From: JAEUMW01 sp963734295
GTDB taxonomy: Bacteria > Pseudomonadota > Gammaproteobacteria > Burkholderiales > JAEUMW01
NCBI GenBank assembly: GCA_963734295.1
Contig: CAVTGS010000027.1
Span: 62,001-126,000, forward strand
Length of the DNA stretch: 64,000 bases
Direction: 5' to 3'
Each line of letters opens with the position of its first letter. Positions within the stretch are counted from its first letter, which is position 1. Of this stretch, positions 34,313-44,366 are shown one piece after another. Made by a program: the position numbers and the translations under genes. The notes beneath the pieces are model-generated. The model was not told where the DNA came from, searched no databases, and saw only the letters and a program-made list of their open reading frames with translations.

Positions 34313-34808
34313 CCTGCAATCAGCCGGTTGGCTGACGATGCTGCGTACATTTTCAAGACATTCGCCAGTATAGGCGTCGCGCTCTGCCGCGACCATAGGT
34401 CAGGCGTCGACCATCTGCAGCCCGCCCGCTGCGACTCTCGCCGACCTTTTCGCCTGTGCGGTGAAGGTCGCGGTTCAGGCAGATCCGGCGCAAAGGGGGT
34501 CATCGGTCCGCTCGCTTCCGCGCGCCCTTTCCGCCGGCGGTGGCCCCGGAAATCGTGCCGTCCGTGCTCGGACTCAAGCCGTCGTACCGTCCGCCTTCCG
34601 GGGCCGCCAGAGTTGAGCCGGTCTACCGTTTTCGCCGGCCTCCGCCGGAGCACTGCCAACGTCCTTTTCTTGACACTCCGCTCGCTCCGCCGTACTTTCG
34701 CCCGGTTGAGGTAGTAAGGGCGTTCTCACAATCAATAAGTGGGCGGACGGCCCCCTGCGCAAGCGACGGGGCCGGATCGGACGGACTCAACCTGAACGCG
34801 GGGCGGGA
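34313..34808. other. intergenic region before mutA
   Basis: About 500 bases of ordinary high-GC sequence between attC-like site 1 and mutA. I see no gene. A minus-strand frame (34228-34659) runs through the attC site and has no family features. The only recognisable signal is the promoter at 34670-34698. Confidence 0.5.
34670..34698 (+). promoter_or_regulatory. candidate sigma70 promoter of the mutA-mutB-meaB operon
   Basis: Perfect -35 TTGACA (34670-34675), a 17-base spacer and TACTTT (34693-34698) as a weak -10, about 110 bases before the mutA start. The long leader leaves room for regulation. Confidence 0.4.
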
Positions 34809-36923
34809 ATGAACGATCAGCAGATCAATTTCACGGAAGGCTTCACCATGCCCACCTACGAGCAGTGGGTGGCGGAAGTGGAGAAGGCGCTCAAGGGCGC
34901 GCCGTTCGACAAGCGGATGCTCACCAAGACGCACGAGGGCATCACCTTGCGGCCGATCTACACCCGCCAGGACTGGCCCGCGGCGGGTGATCCCTCCGGG
35001 TTTCCCGGCGCGATGCCATACACGCGCGGAGGAAGCGCCTCCGGCCAGCGCGTGGACGACTGGGACGCACGCGGCACCTACGCCTATCCCGATGCTGCGG
35101 CCTGCAACGACGTGATCCTGAAGGAACTCGCCCGCGGCGTGAAGTCGATCGAAGTCGTCTTCGATGCGGCGGGCAGGGCGGGGCTCGACGGCGATGCGCC
35201 GGGCGCTGCGGCGCTCGCTGGCGTCGACGGTCTCATGCTCTACACCGCGGACGATCTCGATCGGCTGCTCACCGGCGTCTATCTCGACCTCGCGCCGATT
35301 CACCTCGACGCGGGCGCCCAGTTCCTGCCGGCGGCGGCAATGCTCGCCTCGCTGTGGCAGCGCAGGCAGGTCAAGGGCGACGCGGCGAAGGGCGCCTTCG
35401 ATGCCGATCCCCTGTCGACGCTCGCCGCGACTGGCAGCCTGCCGGTCTCGATCGATGCGGCGCTCGCGCAGATGGCGGACCTTGCGCGCTACACGGCCGC
35501 GCACTATCCGAGCGTCACCGCGGTCGGGGTCGATACCTCGGCCTACCACGACGCCGGCGCGACCGAGACCCAGGATCTCGCGGCGTCGATGTCGACTGCC
35601 GTGGCCTACCTGAAGGCGATGACCGCCGCCGGCCTCGACATCGACACGGCGTGCCGCCAGATTCTCTTCACCTTCTCGATTCCCTGCGATCAGTTCCTCG
35701 GCATCTGCAAGCTGCGCGCGGCGCGCACGATGTGGGCGCGGGTCGCGGAGTCGTGCGGCGCCTCCGAGCCGGCGCGGGCGATGAAGCTGCACGCGGTCAC
35801 CGCGACGCGGATGATGAGCAAGCGCGATCCGTGGGTGAACATCCTGCGGACCACGGTCGGGTGTTTCGCCGCGGCGGTCGGGGGCGCGGATTCCATCACC
35901 GTGCGGCCGTTCGATGCGGCGCTGGGGCTGCCGGACGAGCTCGGCCGCCGCATCGCGCGGAACACCCACATCGTGCTCGCCGAGGAGTCGAATCTCGCCA
36001 AGGTGATCGATCCGGGCGGCGGGTCGTGGTATGTCGAAAGCCGTACCGACGAGCTCGCGAAGGCGGCCTGGACCGAGTTCCAGGCGATCGAGCAGGCGGG
36101 CGGCATGGTCGCGGTGCTGAAGGACGGCAGCTTCGCCAAGAAGATCGCGGCGTCCTACGCGCAGCGCGAAGGCGCGATCGCCAAGCGGCGCGATCCGGTC
36201 ACCGGTGTGAGCGAGTTTCCGAACGTCCTCGAGACGCCGATCGCGCACCAGGCGCCCGATCTGCCGGCGCTGAAGCTCGCGGCCGGCGAGCGGTTGGCGG
36301 CGTATCGGCGCGATCACGCAGCGGCGAGCGGGGCGGTGCAGGCGCTAAAGAAAGCGGCACCGGGCGCGCTCACCGAGGCGACCGTCGCGGCGGTATCTGC
36401 CGGTGCGACGCTCGGCGAGATCGCGGCGGCACTGGGCGCTGGCGGCGAGCAGATCCAGGCGCTGCCCAAGCATCGCTACGGCGAGCGCTTCGAGGCGCTG
36501 CGCGATGCCTCCGATGCCTATCTCGAGAAGACGGGCGACCGGCCGAAGATCTTCCTCGCGAATCTCGGCACCGTCGCGCAGCACACGGGGCGCGCCACGT
36601 TCACCAAGAATTTCTTCGAGGCGGCGGGCATCCAGACGCTCGGCAACGCGGGCTTCGCCGACGCCGACGCCTGCGTCGACGCGTTCAAGCAAAGCGGTGC
36701 GCGGATCGCCATCCTCTGCTCCGCCGATGCCGTGTACGAGACGATGGCGGTGCCGGTAGCGCAGGCCCTGAAGGCGGCGGGATGCGAGTACCTGTTTCTC
36801 GCGGGCGCGCCGGGCGACAAGAAGGACACCTACTTGTCGGCGGGCATCGACGATTTCATCTTCATGGGAGGCGACGTGCTGCAAACCACGCGTGCCACCC
36901 TCGCGCGCTTGGGAGCGATCTGA
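34809..36923 (+). CDS. mutA: methylmalonyl-CoA mutase small (beta) subunit
   Basis: 704 residues. Catalytic-like TIM-barrel half (PTYEQWVAEVEKALKGAPFD, IPCDQFLGICKLRAARTMW, HIVLAEESNLAKVIDPGGGS) plus a C-terminal B12-domain-like fold in which the cobalt-coordinating DxHxxG is absent (RPKIFLANLGTVAQHTGRA). That loss is the mark of the non-catalytic MutA subunit of the heterodimeric enzyme. Together with MutB it interconverts methylmalonyl-CoA and succinyl-CoA. Start at 34809 or the Met 13 codons later. mutB starts 1 base after the stop. Confidence 0.93.
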   Translation: MNDQQINFTEGFTMPTYEQWVAEVEKALKGAPFDKRMLTKTHEGITLRPIYTRQDWPAAGDPSGFPGAMPYTRGGSASGQRVDDWDARGTYAYPDAAACNDVILKELARGVKSIEVVFDAAGRAGLDGDAPGAAALAGVDGLMLYTADDLDRLLTGVYLDLAPIHLDAGAQFLPAAAMLASLWQRRQVKGDAAKGAFDADPLSTLAATGSLPVSIDAALAQMADLARYTAAHYPSVTAVGVDTSAYHDAGATETQDLAASMSTAVAYLKAMTAAGLDIDTACRQILFTFSIPCDQFLGICKLRAARTMWARVAESCGASEPARAMKLHAVTATRMMSKRDPWVNILRTTVGCFAAAVGGADSITVRPFDAALGLPDELGRRIARNTHIVLAEESNLAKVIDPGGGSWYVESRTDELAKAAWTEFQAIEQAGGMVAVLKDGSFAKKIAASYAQREGAIAKRRDPVTGVSEFPNVLETPIAHQAPDLPALKLAAGERLAAYRRDHAAASGAVQALKKAAPGALTEATVAAVSAGATLGEIAAALGAGGEQIQALPKHRYGERFEALRDASDAYLEKTGDRPKIFLANLGTVAQHTGRATFTKNFFEAAGIQTLGNAGFADADACVDAFKQSGARIAILCSADAVYETMAVPVAQALKAAGCEYLFLAGAPGDKKDTYLSAGIDDFIFMGGDVLQTTRATLARLGAI

Positions 36924-36924
36924 C

Positions 36925-39132
36925 ATGGCTACGATCCCTGATTTCACGAAGGTCTCCCTGTCGGGCGGGGAGGCGCCACGGGGCGGCGATGGGCTTTCCG
37001 ACTGGGCGAAACGCTTCGAACGCGAGACCGGCAAGTCGCCCGAGCACTTCCTCTGGGAAACGCCGGAACGGATCCCCGTGAAGCCGCTCTACAGCGCGGC
37101 GGACCTCGATGGACTCGACCACCTGGACACGATGCCGGGCGTTCCGCCGTACCTGCGCGGTCCTTATCCGGCGATGTACGTGACGCAGCCGTGGACGATC
37201 CGCCAGTACGCGGGCTTCTCCACCGCGAAGGACTCGAACGCGTTCTATCGCCGCAACCTGGCGGCCGGCCAGAAGGGGCTCTCGGTCGCCTTCGACCTCG
37301 CCACCCATCGCGGCTACGACAGCGACAACCCGCGCGTGGCCGGCGACGTCGGCATGGCCGGGGTCGCGATCGACTCGATCATGGACATGCGCGTGCTGTT
37401 CGACAGCATCCCGCTCGATCAGATGACGGTGTCGATGACCATGAACGGCGCGGTGCTGCCGATCCTGGCGCTCTACATCGTCGCCGCCGAAGAGCAGGGG
37501 GTGAAGCACGAGCAGCTCGCCGGGACCATCCAGAACGACATCCTCAAGGAGTTCATGGTCCGCAACACCTACATCTACCCGCCGTCGCCCTCGATCCGGA
37601 TCATCTCCGACATCTTCGCGTTCACGTCGCAGAACATGCCGAAGTTCAACTCGATCTCGATCTCCGGCTACCACATGCAGGAGGCGGGCGCGACGGCGGA
37701 CCTGGAGATGGCGTACACGCTGGCCGACGGGGTCGAATACGTGCGCTGCGGGCTCAAGACGGGGCTCACCATCGACCAGTTCGCGCCGCGGCTCTCGTTC
37801 TTCTGGGCGATCGGCATGAACTTCTACATGGAGATCGCGAAGATGCGGGCGGCGCGCCTGCTCTGGGCGAAGCTCATCAATCAGTTCGGGCCGAAGAACA
37901 AGAAGTCGCTCGCGCTGCGCACCCATTCGCAGACCTCGGGCTGGAGCCTGACGGCGCAGGACGTCTACAACAACGTCGTGCGCACCTGCATCGAGGCGAT
38001 GGCGGCAACCCAGGGCCACACGCAGTCGCTGCACACCAATTCGTTCGACGAGGCGCTGGCGCTGCCGACCGACTTCTCGGCGCGGATCGCCCGCAACACG
38101 CAGCTCTTCCTGCAGCAGGAAAGCGGCACGACGCAGGTGATCGATCCGTGGGCGGGCTCCTACTACGTCGAGCGGCTGACCCGCGAGCTCGCCGAAAAGG
38201 CGTGGGGACACATCCAGGAGGTCGAGCAGTCGGGCGGCATGGCCAAGGCGATCGAGGCCGGCATTCCGAAGCTGCGCATCGAGGAAGCCGCGGCCCGCAC
38301 CCAGGCGCGCATCGACTCCGGCCGGCAAACGGTGGTCGGCGTGAACAAGTTCCTGCTGGGCGAGAAGGAGGACGTGCCGGTCCTCAAGGTCGACAACAAG
38401 CAGGTTCGCGGGCAGCAGATTGCGCAGCTCGAGCAGTTGCGCCGCGAGCGCGACGAGAAGGTCGTCGCCGAGAAGCTGCACGCGCTGACCCAGGCCGCGG
38501 AGCGGGGCGAGGGCAACCTGCTCGCGCTCGCCATCGAGGCCGGCCGCGCGAAGTGCACGGTGGGCGAGATCAGCTCCGCGCTGGAGAAGATCTACGGTCG
38601 TCACAAGGCGGAGATCAAGGCGATCTCCGGTGTCTACAGCGGCGAGGTCGGGGAGAAATCGGACGTGGTGAAACTCGTGCACAAGATTATCGCGACCTTC
38701 GAAGCCAACGACGGACGCCGTCCGCGCATCCTCATCGCCAAGATGGGGCAGGACGGCCACGACCGCGGGCAAAAGGTGATCGCCTCGGCGTTCGCCGATC
38801 TGGGCTTCGACGTGGACATCGGACCGCTCTTCCAGACGCCGGCGGAAGTCGCGCGGCAGGCGGTCGAGAACGACGTGCACGTGGTGGGCGCGAGCTCGCT
38901 CGCGGCCGGTCACCTCACCCTCGTTCCGGAGCTGAAGAAGGAACTCGCGGCCCTTGGCCGTGACGACATCCTCATCGTCGTGGGCGGCGTCATTCCGCCG
39001 CAGGACTACGAGGCGCTGTATGCGGCGGGTGCCGAGGCCATCTATCCGCCGGGGACCGTGATCAGCCAGGCGGCGATTTCGCTGCTCGGCGCGCTGAGCA
39101 AACGCCTCGGCTATACGAGCGAAGCGGCCTGA
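36925..39132 (+). CDS. mutB: methylmalonyl-CoA mutase large (alpha) subunit
   Basis: 735 residues, adenosylcobalamin-dependent. The barrel holds ETPERIPVKPLY, YPAMYVTQPWTIRQYAGFST and SISGYHMQEAGA; the C-terminal domain has the B12 motif GQDGHDRG (about residues 609-616), with the His that ligates cobalt, and the later ASSLAAGHLTLVPEL and GGVIPPQDY. Complete and catalytic. It serves propionate, odd-chain fatty acid or branched-chain amino acid breakdown. Confidence 0.96.
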   Translation: MATIPDFTKVSLSGGEAPRGGDGLSDWAKRFERETGKSPEHFLWETPERIPVKPLYSAADLDGLDHLDTMPGVPPYLRGPYPAMYVTQPWTIRQYAGFSTAKDSNAFYRRNLAAGQKGLSVAFDLATHRGYDSDNPRVAGDVGMAGVAIDSIMDMRVLFDSIPLDQMTVSMTMNGAVLPILALYIVAAEEQGVKHEQLAGTIQNDILKEFMVRNTYIYPPSPSIRIISDIFAFTSQNMPKFNSISISGYHMQEAGATADLEMAYTLADGVEYVRCGLKTGLTIDQFAPRLSFFWAIGMNFYMEIAKMRAARLLWAKLINQFGPKNKKSLALRTHSQTSGWSLTAQDVYNNVVRTCIEAMAATQGHTQSLHTNSFDEALALPTDFSARIARNTQLFLQQESGTTQVIDPWAGSYYVERLTRELAEKAWGHIQEVEQSGGMAKAIEAGIPKLRIEEAAARTQARIDSGRQTVVGVNKFLLGEKEDVPVLKVDNKQVRGQQIAQLEQLRRERDEKVVAEKLHALTQAAERGEGNLLALAIEAGRAKCTVGEISSALEKIYGRHKAEIKAISGVYSGEVGEKSDVVKLVHKIIATFEANDGRRPRILIAKMGQDGHDRGQKVIASAFADLGFDVDIGPLFQTPAEVARQAVENDVHVVGASSLAAGHLTLVPELKKELAALGRDDILIVVGGVIPPQDYEALYAAGAEAIYPPGTVISQAAISLLGALSKRLGYTSEAA

Positions 39133-39178
39133 GTCGCAGGCGACGGGCTGCCGTTCCACAGCCCGAGGAGCCGAGCCC

Positions 39179-40240
39179 GTGGAGCCGCTGCAGCTGAGCG
39201 CCGTGAGCGAAGAGCCGGCCGCAGCCACGATTCCGCCGGCGCCGACACCCGTGCTCGTGCGCAACCGCTTCGACGTGGACGAGCTGGCGGCGGGGGTGCT
39301 CGCCGGCAATCGCGCGATGTTGGGCCGCGCGATCACCCTCATCGAAAGCCGCAACCCCGCGCACCAGCGCCTCGGTGCCGAGCTGAGCCTCAAGCTCTTT
39401 CCGCACTCGGGCAAGGCGTTCCGCATCGGCATCACCGGTGTCCCCGGCGTCGGCAAGAGCACCTTCATCGAGGCATTCGGCTGCAATCTCATCCGTGACG
39501 GCCTCAAGGTTGCGGTGCTCGCGGTGGATCCCACGAGTCCGGTATCCGGCGGCAGCATTCTCGCGGACAAGACGCGGATGGAGCGGCTCAGCGTCGCGCC
39601 GAACGCCTTCATCCGCCCCTCGCCTTCGGGGGGAACGCTGGGCGGCGTGGCGCGCACCACGCGGCAGACTATCGTCGTGTGCGAGGCGGCGGGCTTCGAC
39701 GTGATCCTGGTCGAAACGGTCGGCACTGGGCAGTCGGAAGTGGCGGTCGCCGACATGACCGACTTCTTCCTGGTGCTGATGCTGCCCGGCGCCGGCGACG
39801 AGTTGCAGGGCATCAAGAAGGGCGTGCTCGAGATCGCCGACATGATCGTCGTCAACAAGGCCGACCCCGATAACGAGATTCGCGCGAAGCAGGCGGTCAT
39901 CCACTACCGCAACGCGCTCCACATCATGCAGTCACGCAGCGCCAACTGGCAGTCGCCGGTGCTGATGTGCAGCGCGCTGCGCAACGTCGGGCTCGACGAC
40001 ATCTGGGCGCGCCTCGTCGATTACCGCGAGAAGCTCACCGCGTCGGGTGAGTTTCAGGAAAAGCGACGCAATCAGCGCGTTCACTTCATGTGGAGCATGC
40101 TTCAGGATCGTCTGATGAGTGACCTGAAGGCGAACCCCGGGGTGATCGCTGCGCTGCCGCGCATTCAGTCCGACCTGCACGACGGACGCCTGACGGTGAC
40201 GCTCGCGGTGGAAGAGATTCTGGCGCTGTCGCGAAAATAG
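39179..40240 (+). CDS. meaB: methylmalonyl-CoA mutase-associated GTPase MeaB
   Basis: 353-residue G3E-family GTPase that loads and protects the B12 cofactor of the mutase. Walker A is GVPGVGKST (about residues 86-94), followed by the MeaB segments AVLAVDPTSPVSGGSILADK, MERLSVAPNAFIRPSPSGG and ETVGTGQSEVAVADM, and the nucleotide-specificity VVNKAD. GTG start at 39179, eight bases after GAGGAG. Directly after mutB. Confidence 0.95.
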   Translation: MEPLQLSAVSEEPAAATIPPAPTPVLVRNRFDVDELAAGVLAGNRAMLGRAITLIESRNPAHQRLGAELSLKLFPHSGKAFRIGITGVPGVGKSTFIEAFGCNLIRDGLKVAVLAVDPTSPVSGGSILADKTRMERLSVAPNAFIRPSPSGGTLGGVARTTRQTIVVCEAAGFDVILVETVGTGQSEVAVADMTDFFLVLMLPGAGDELQGIKKGVLEIADMIVVNKADPDNEIRAKQAVIHYRNALHIMQSRSANWQSPVLMCSALRNVGLDDIWARLVDYREKLTASGEFQEKRRNQRVHFMWSMLQDRLMSDLKANPGVIAALPRIQSDLHDGRLTVTLAVEEILALSRK

Positions 40241-40256
40241 TCGGCACCGTCGATTA

Positions 40257-42168
40257 TCACGTCCCGATCACCCCGCCGTCGTCCTTCCGAATCACGATCG
40301 TCGCCGAGCGCGGGCGCCCGCCGTCCGGCCAGCTCGACACCGCATTCGGTTTGTCGGGGTCGCCGCGCTCGTCTGGCGGCCTCTCCAGGATGCTGGATGT
40401 TGACGAACATCGTGCGGCCGTCGGGCGTTTCCGTGATGCCGGTGATCTCGCAGCCGTTGGGCCCGGTCAGGAAGCGGCGCACCTCGCCGGTGGCGGGATC
40501 GGCGGCGAGCATCTGGTTGTTGCCGAGGTTCGCGTAGTCCCCCTGCTTCAGCGTCTTCGTCGTGACGTCGGTCTCGATCCACAGCACGCCGCGCGGGTCG
40601 ACCCACAGGCCGTCCGGGACTGCCGAACGCGTCGCCTTTGATGTTGCCGCGCTTCGCCGGGTCGGCGTTCGCAGGGTCGCCGGCGAGCAGGAAGATGTCC
40701 CACTGCGAAGCTGGTCGCGGTCGGATCGCCGCCCGCCTCGCGCCAGCGGACGATGTGGCCGAACGTGTTCTCCTTGCGCGGATTGGCGGCATCCGGTGCC
40801 GCGGTTGCCGACATCGCCGCGTCGCGCATTGTTGGTGAGCGTGCAATAGACTTCCTTGCGGGCCGCGTGCACCGCGATCCACTCCGGCCGATCCATGGGC
40901 GTCGCGCCGACCCGGTCCGCCGCCGCGCGCGCTTGGCGCAGCACGTCTGCCTGCGAGGCGAATCCGTTCGCCGGCGGTGAGGCCGTTCTGACCCTGCACG
41001 AGCGGAAGCCACGTGCCCTTGCCGTCGTCCCCGAAGCGCGCGACGAAGAGCGTGCCATGGTCGAGCAGATCGCGGTTCGCCGCGCGGTCCTTCGGATTCC
41101 AGGGCTTCGCGCTCACGAACTTGTAGACGTACTCGAACGCTTCGTCGTCGCCCATGTAGTAGACGACGCGCCCGTCCGGCGCGATGGCGAGCGCCGCGCC
41201 CTCGTGCTTGAAGCGGCCGAGCGCCGTGCGCTTGACCGGCTTCGACGCGGGATCCCACGGGTCGATCTCGACCACCCAGCCGAAGCGGTTCGCCTCGTTC
41301 GGTTCCTTCTCGCAGTCGAAGCGCGCGTCGTGCTCGTGCCAGCGCAACCCCTGCCGCTTGGTGAGGCCGTAGCGGCCCATCTCCGGCGTGATCGTGCGGC
41401 CGCCGTTGAAGTAGAGATTGAAGTTCTCCTCGCACGCGAGGTAGGTGCCCCACGGCGTGATGCCGTGCGCGCAGTTGTTGAACGTGCCCAGCACTTCGCG
41501 ACCCGCCGGGTCGGCCGATGTCTTCAGCGCGTCGTCGCCTGCGGCCGGGCCCGAGATCGCGATCGGCGTGAACGCGGTGATCCGCCGCGCGTAGCGGGAC
41601 GGCGCGCACGACCCGCCACGCCGCCGTTCGCCTGCTCGATCTCGATCACCGACACGCCGTGCGCGGCCTGCGACTTGCGCACCTTCTCCGCGGTCCAGGT
41701 CTTCATGCCGTCGGCGTGCAGCAGTCCGTCGTCGGTATACTCGTGATTGACGACGAGGAGCCCGTGAGTCGAGCTGTTCGAACCCTGGGGCAGAGGAAAG
41801 AAATGCATCCCGTCGTGGTGCATGCCCGCCTGCAGCGCCTGCTCGTCCGCGCTGTTCGACGCATCGGTGCGGAATGCAGGCTGACCCTGCGGGCTGCCGA
41901 TCGGATCGCCCCAGCGCCAGAGCACGGTGGCACGGTACCCCTCGGGCACGCGCACATCATCAGCGCCCGACACTGGAATCGGCTTGAAGCCGAGGAGGGC
42001 GCCGCTGTCGGCGGCGGGCGCCGCGAGCGCCGGTCGTAGCGCGCCGAAGGCAGTCAGGACGGCGGCGCCGAGGCCGGCTTGCAGCACCGCCCGGCGTGTG
42101 ACCGGGCTCTCGTAATCATCCGCTTGCGCGTTGGGGTTGCTGAGCTCGTCATTGTCGAATGGATGCAT
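40257..42168 (-). pseudogene. phoX: PhoX-family phosphatase (DUF839), about six frameshifts
   Basis: Starts at 42168 with a twin-arginine-like leader (SPVTRRAVLQAGLGAA). Conserved PhoX parts follow across frames: DGMHFFPLPQGSNSSTHGLL, VVNHEYTDDGLLHADG, GTFNNCAHGITPWGTYLACE, NRFGWVVEIDPWDP, FKHEGAALAIAPDGRVVYYM, RPEWIAVHAARKEVYCTLTN, FGSPDGLWVDPRGVLWIETD and NGCEITGITETPDGRTMFVN. Shifts lie near 41610, 40978, 40810, 40705, 40620 and 40385. With all parts present, the original is a periplasmic Ca-Fe phosphatase of normal length. Likely indel errors. Confidence 0.85.
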
Positions 42169-42252
42169 GGGAAAGGAACACGAAATGAAAACCCGTATCT
42201 TAGCCAGCGTGGATGACAGGCACGAGACAGTAGAGGCCGCGAGGGGCACCGC

Positions 42253-43521
42253 TTGAAGATCGCCGTGCTCGGCGCCGGCGTGGTCGGCGTGACGACGGCG
42301 TGGTACCTGGCTGCAGCCGGTCACGATGTGGTCGTGCTCGACCGCGCGACGGGACCCGCCCTCGAGACCAGCTTCGCGAACGGCGGCCAGGTGTCCGTTT
42401 CGCAGACCGAACCGTGGGCGAATCCCGGCGCACCGGGACAGGTGCTGCGCTGGCTCGGCCGCGAGGATGCGCCGCTGCTCTTTCGGCTGCGCGCCGATCC
42501 GGCGCTCTTCGCGTGGGGCATGCGGTTTCTGCTCGAATGCCTGCCCGGCCGCACGCGTCGCAACACCCTCGATGCGCTCGCGCTCGGGCTCTATAGCCGC
42601 GACGCGCTGCGTGCGCTTCGCGCTGAGCTCGCGCTCGATTACGACCAGCAGACGCGCGGCATCCTGCAGCTCTACGAACACGAAGCCACCCTCGCCGAAG
42701 CAGCCCAGCGGGCACGCGAGCTCACCGCCCGCGGGTGCCGCGTCGACGTGCTCACGCGCGAGCAGTGCCTCGCCGCCGAACCGGCGCTCGTCCACGCGCA
42801 GGTGACGATCGCGGGCGGCACCTACGCGCCGGAGGACGAATCCGGAGACGCCTGCAAATTCACCGCAGCCCTGGCACATCATTGCCGCGAGCGCGGGGTC
42901 GAGTTCCGCTTCGGCTCGGAGGTCGCGGCACTGCGATGCGAAGCGGACGTTCTGCGGTCGGTAGTGGTCAAGGAGCGCTCCGGGCGGGCGGACGAGCTTA
43001 CGGCCGATGCCTGCGTCGTAAGCCTTGGCAGCCACAGCACGCCGCTCCTGCGGAGCGCGGGCATCGCCATTCCAGTGTATCCGGTGAAGGGTTATTCGGT
43101 GACGATCCCGATCGAGGACCCGGCCGCCGCGCCGACCGCGAGCATCACCGACGAGGCGCACAAGATCGTCATCTCGCGCTTGGGCGAGCGGCTGCGCGCT
43201 GCGGGCACCGCGGAGATGGCGGGCTACGATACGTCGCTCAACCGGGTGCGCTGCGAGGCGATCCGCAACCGTGCGCGGTTGTGGTTCCCGCGCGCAAGCA
43301 GCTACGACCGGGTCGAGTACTGGACCGGCTTGAGGCCCGCGACGCCGGGCAACGTCCCGCTGATCGGCCGCACGCGCATCGCGAATCTGTTCGTCAACAC
43401 CGGGCACGGCACACTGGGCTGGACGCTCGCCTGCGGCTCGGGGAAGGCGCTCGCGGAGATCGTCGCGGGACGCCGGCCGGGACTCGCCTTTCCGTTCCTG
43501 GAACCGAGGCGCGCGGCCTGA
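42253..43521 (+). CDS. dadA: D-amino acid dehydrogenase
   Basis: 422-residue FAD enzyme that deaminates D-amino acids to 2-oxo acids at the membrane. N-terminal FAD motif VLGAGVVGVTTAWYLAAAGH, the DadA segment ETSFANGGQVSVSQTEPWAN, and the C-terminal GNVPLIGRTRIANLFVNTGH with GTLGWTLACGSGKALAEI. Starts with TTG at 42253. Convergent with the Sel1 gene, with only 4 bases between the stops. Confidence 0.93.
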   Translation: MKIAVLGAGVVGVTTAWYLAAAGHDVVVLDRATGPALETSFANGGQVSVSQTEPWANPGAPGQVLRWLGREDAPLLFRLRADPALFAWGMRFLLECLPGRTRRNTLDALALGLYSRDALRALRAELALDYDQQTRGILQLYEHEATLAEAAQRARELTARGCRVDVLTREQCLAAEPALVHAQVTIAGGTYAPEDESGDACKFTAALAHHCRERGVEFRFGSEVAALRCEADVLRSVVVKERSGRADELTADACVVSLGSHSTPLLRSAGIAIPVYPVKGYSVTIPIEDPAAAPTASITDEAHKIVISRLGERLRAAGTAEMAGYDTSLNRVRCEAIRNRARLWFPRASSYDRVEYWTGLRPATPGNVPLIGRTRIANLFVNTGHGTLGWTLACGSGKALAEIVAGRRPGLAFPFLEPRRAA

Positions 43522-43525
43522 GCGC

Positions 43526-44315
43526 CTACCACCACACGCCGCCCACACCGACCCCGTAGTTCCACCCCCCATAGCGGCTCCGGCCGCTATGGGGGGTGGA
43601 ACCGCCGTACCGGCCCCAGCCGACGCCCCAGGTCGGATAGACCCACGGATACGCGTAGCCGGGGCCGTAATAATATGTGCTGCGTGCGATCGCAATGGCA
43701 TTCTGCTGCTGCATCACCGCCTGGTTGATCTGCTGGCCGACCTCGGCGTTCTGCTTCGCTGCCGCCTCCCATCGGGCCGCCGCTGCCACATCCTTGGGCA
43801 CGCCCGACTGCCCGCTGCGGTAGATACCGGCAAGCACCTGCTGGGCGTCGAAGAGACCCTGACTCGCCGCCTGCTGAATCCACGCCAGACCACTCGCCGG
43901 GTCTCCGTGGCCTGCGAGCTGCAGAAGCCCGAGCTCGAGCGCGGCGTTCGGATGGTTCTGCCGCGCTGCCCGGTCGAGCCAGTACGCGGCCTGGTTGGGG
44001 TCGCGCGGCACCCCGCTGCCCTGCAGGTACTGCATGCCGACGATGTACTGAGCGCCTGGATCGCCGAGCTCTGCCGCGCGCAGTCGCCACTGCAGCGCGA
44101 TGCCGGGGTTGGCGGCGACGCCGCGTCCGCTCGCATACATGTCTGCGAGCAGTTGCGCGGCACGCGCGTCACCGGCCTCGGCGGAGGCGGAGAAGCGCAG
44201 TGAGCGCCTTGACGTAGTCGCGGCTGCGCAGCGCCTGCAGACCGGTCTGAAACTCGGACGCGGCGAGCGCGGTGAGGGAAACCGACAACGCTGCGGCAAG
44301 CAGCAGGCGTTTCAT
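43526..44315 (-). pseudogene. Sel1-repeat secreted protein, one frameshift near the start
   Basis: Begins at 44315 with a signal peptide (MKRLLLAAALSVSLTALA) and EFQTGLQALRSRDYVKALTA, then shifts near 44215 and continues FSASAEAGDARAAQLLADMY. Four or so Sel1 helical repeats follow (GVAANPGIALQWRLRAAELG, GVPRDPNQAAYWLDRAARQN, GVPKDVAAAARWEAAAKQN). The tail is Gly/Tyr/Trp-rich (YYYGPGYAYPWVYPTWGVG). Sel1 proteins are scaffolds for signalling or envelope complexes. A perfect 19-base hairpin lies in its 3' coding part. Confidence 0.8.
43559..43602. repeat. perfect 19-base inverted repeat inside the Sel1 gene end
   Basis: GTTCCACCCCCCATAGCGG, loop CTCCGG, then the exact reverse complement. In the Sel1 frame it encodes the tail STPHSGRSRYGGWN. 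It lies 38 bases beyond the dadA stop on the other strand and could end or protect the dadA transcript, though no T-run follows. Confidence 0.85.
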
Positions 44316-44366
44316 GCAAGCTCCAGCGAGATCGACCAGACCTCAATTTGAATCGCGATGTCGCCG

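Noticed and set aside
34228..34659. A 143-codon minus-strand frame before coiA
   Set aside because: It reads straight through attC-like site 1 and has no recognisable domain; it ends inside the cassette boundary.
36862..39900. A 1012-codon minus-strand frame opposite mutB and meaB
   Set aside because: Arg/Ala/Leu-rich antisense reading of well-conserved genes; no family features.
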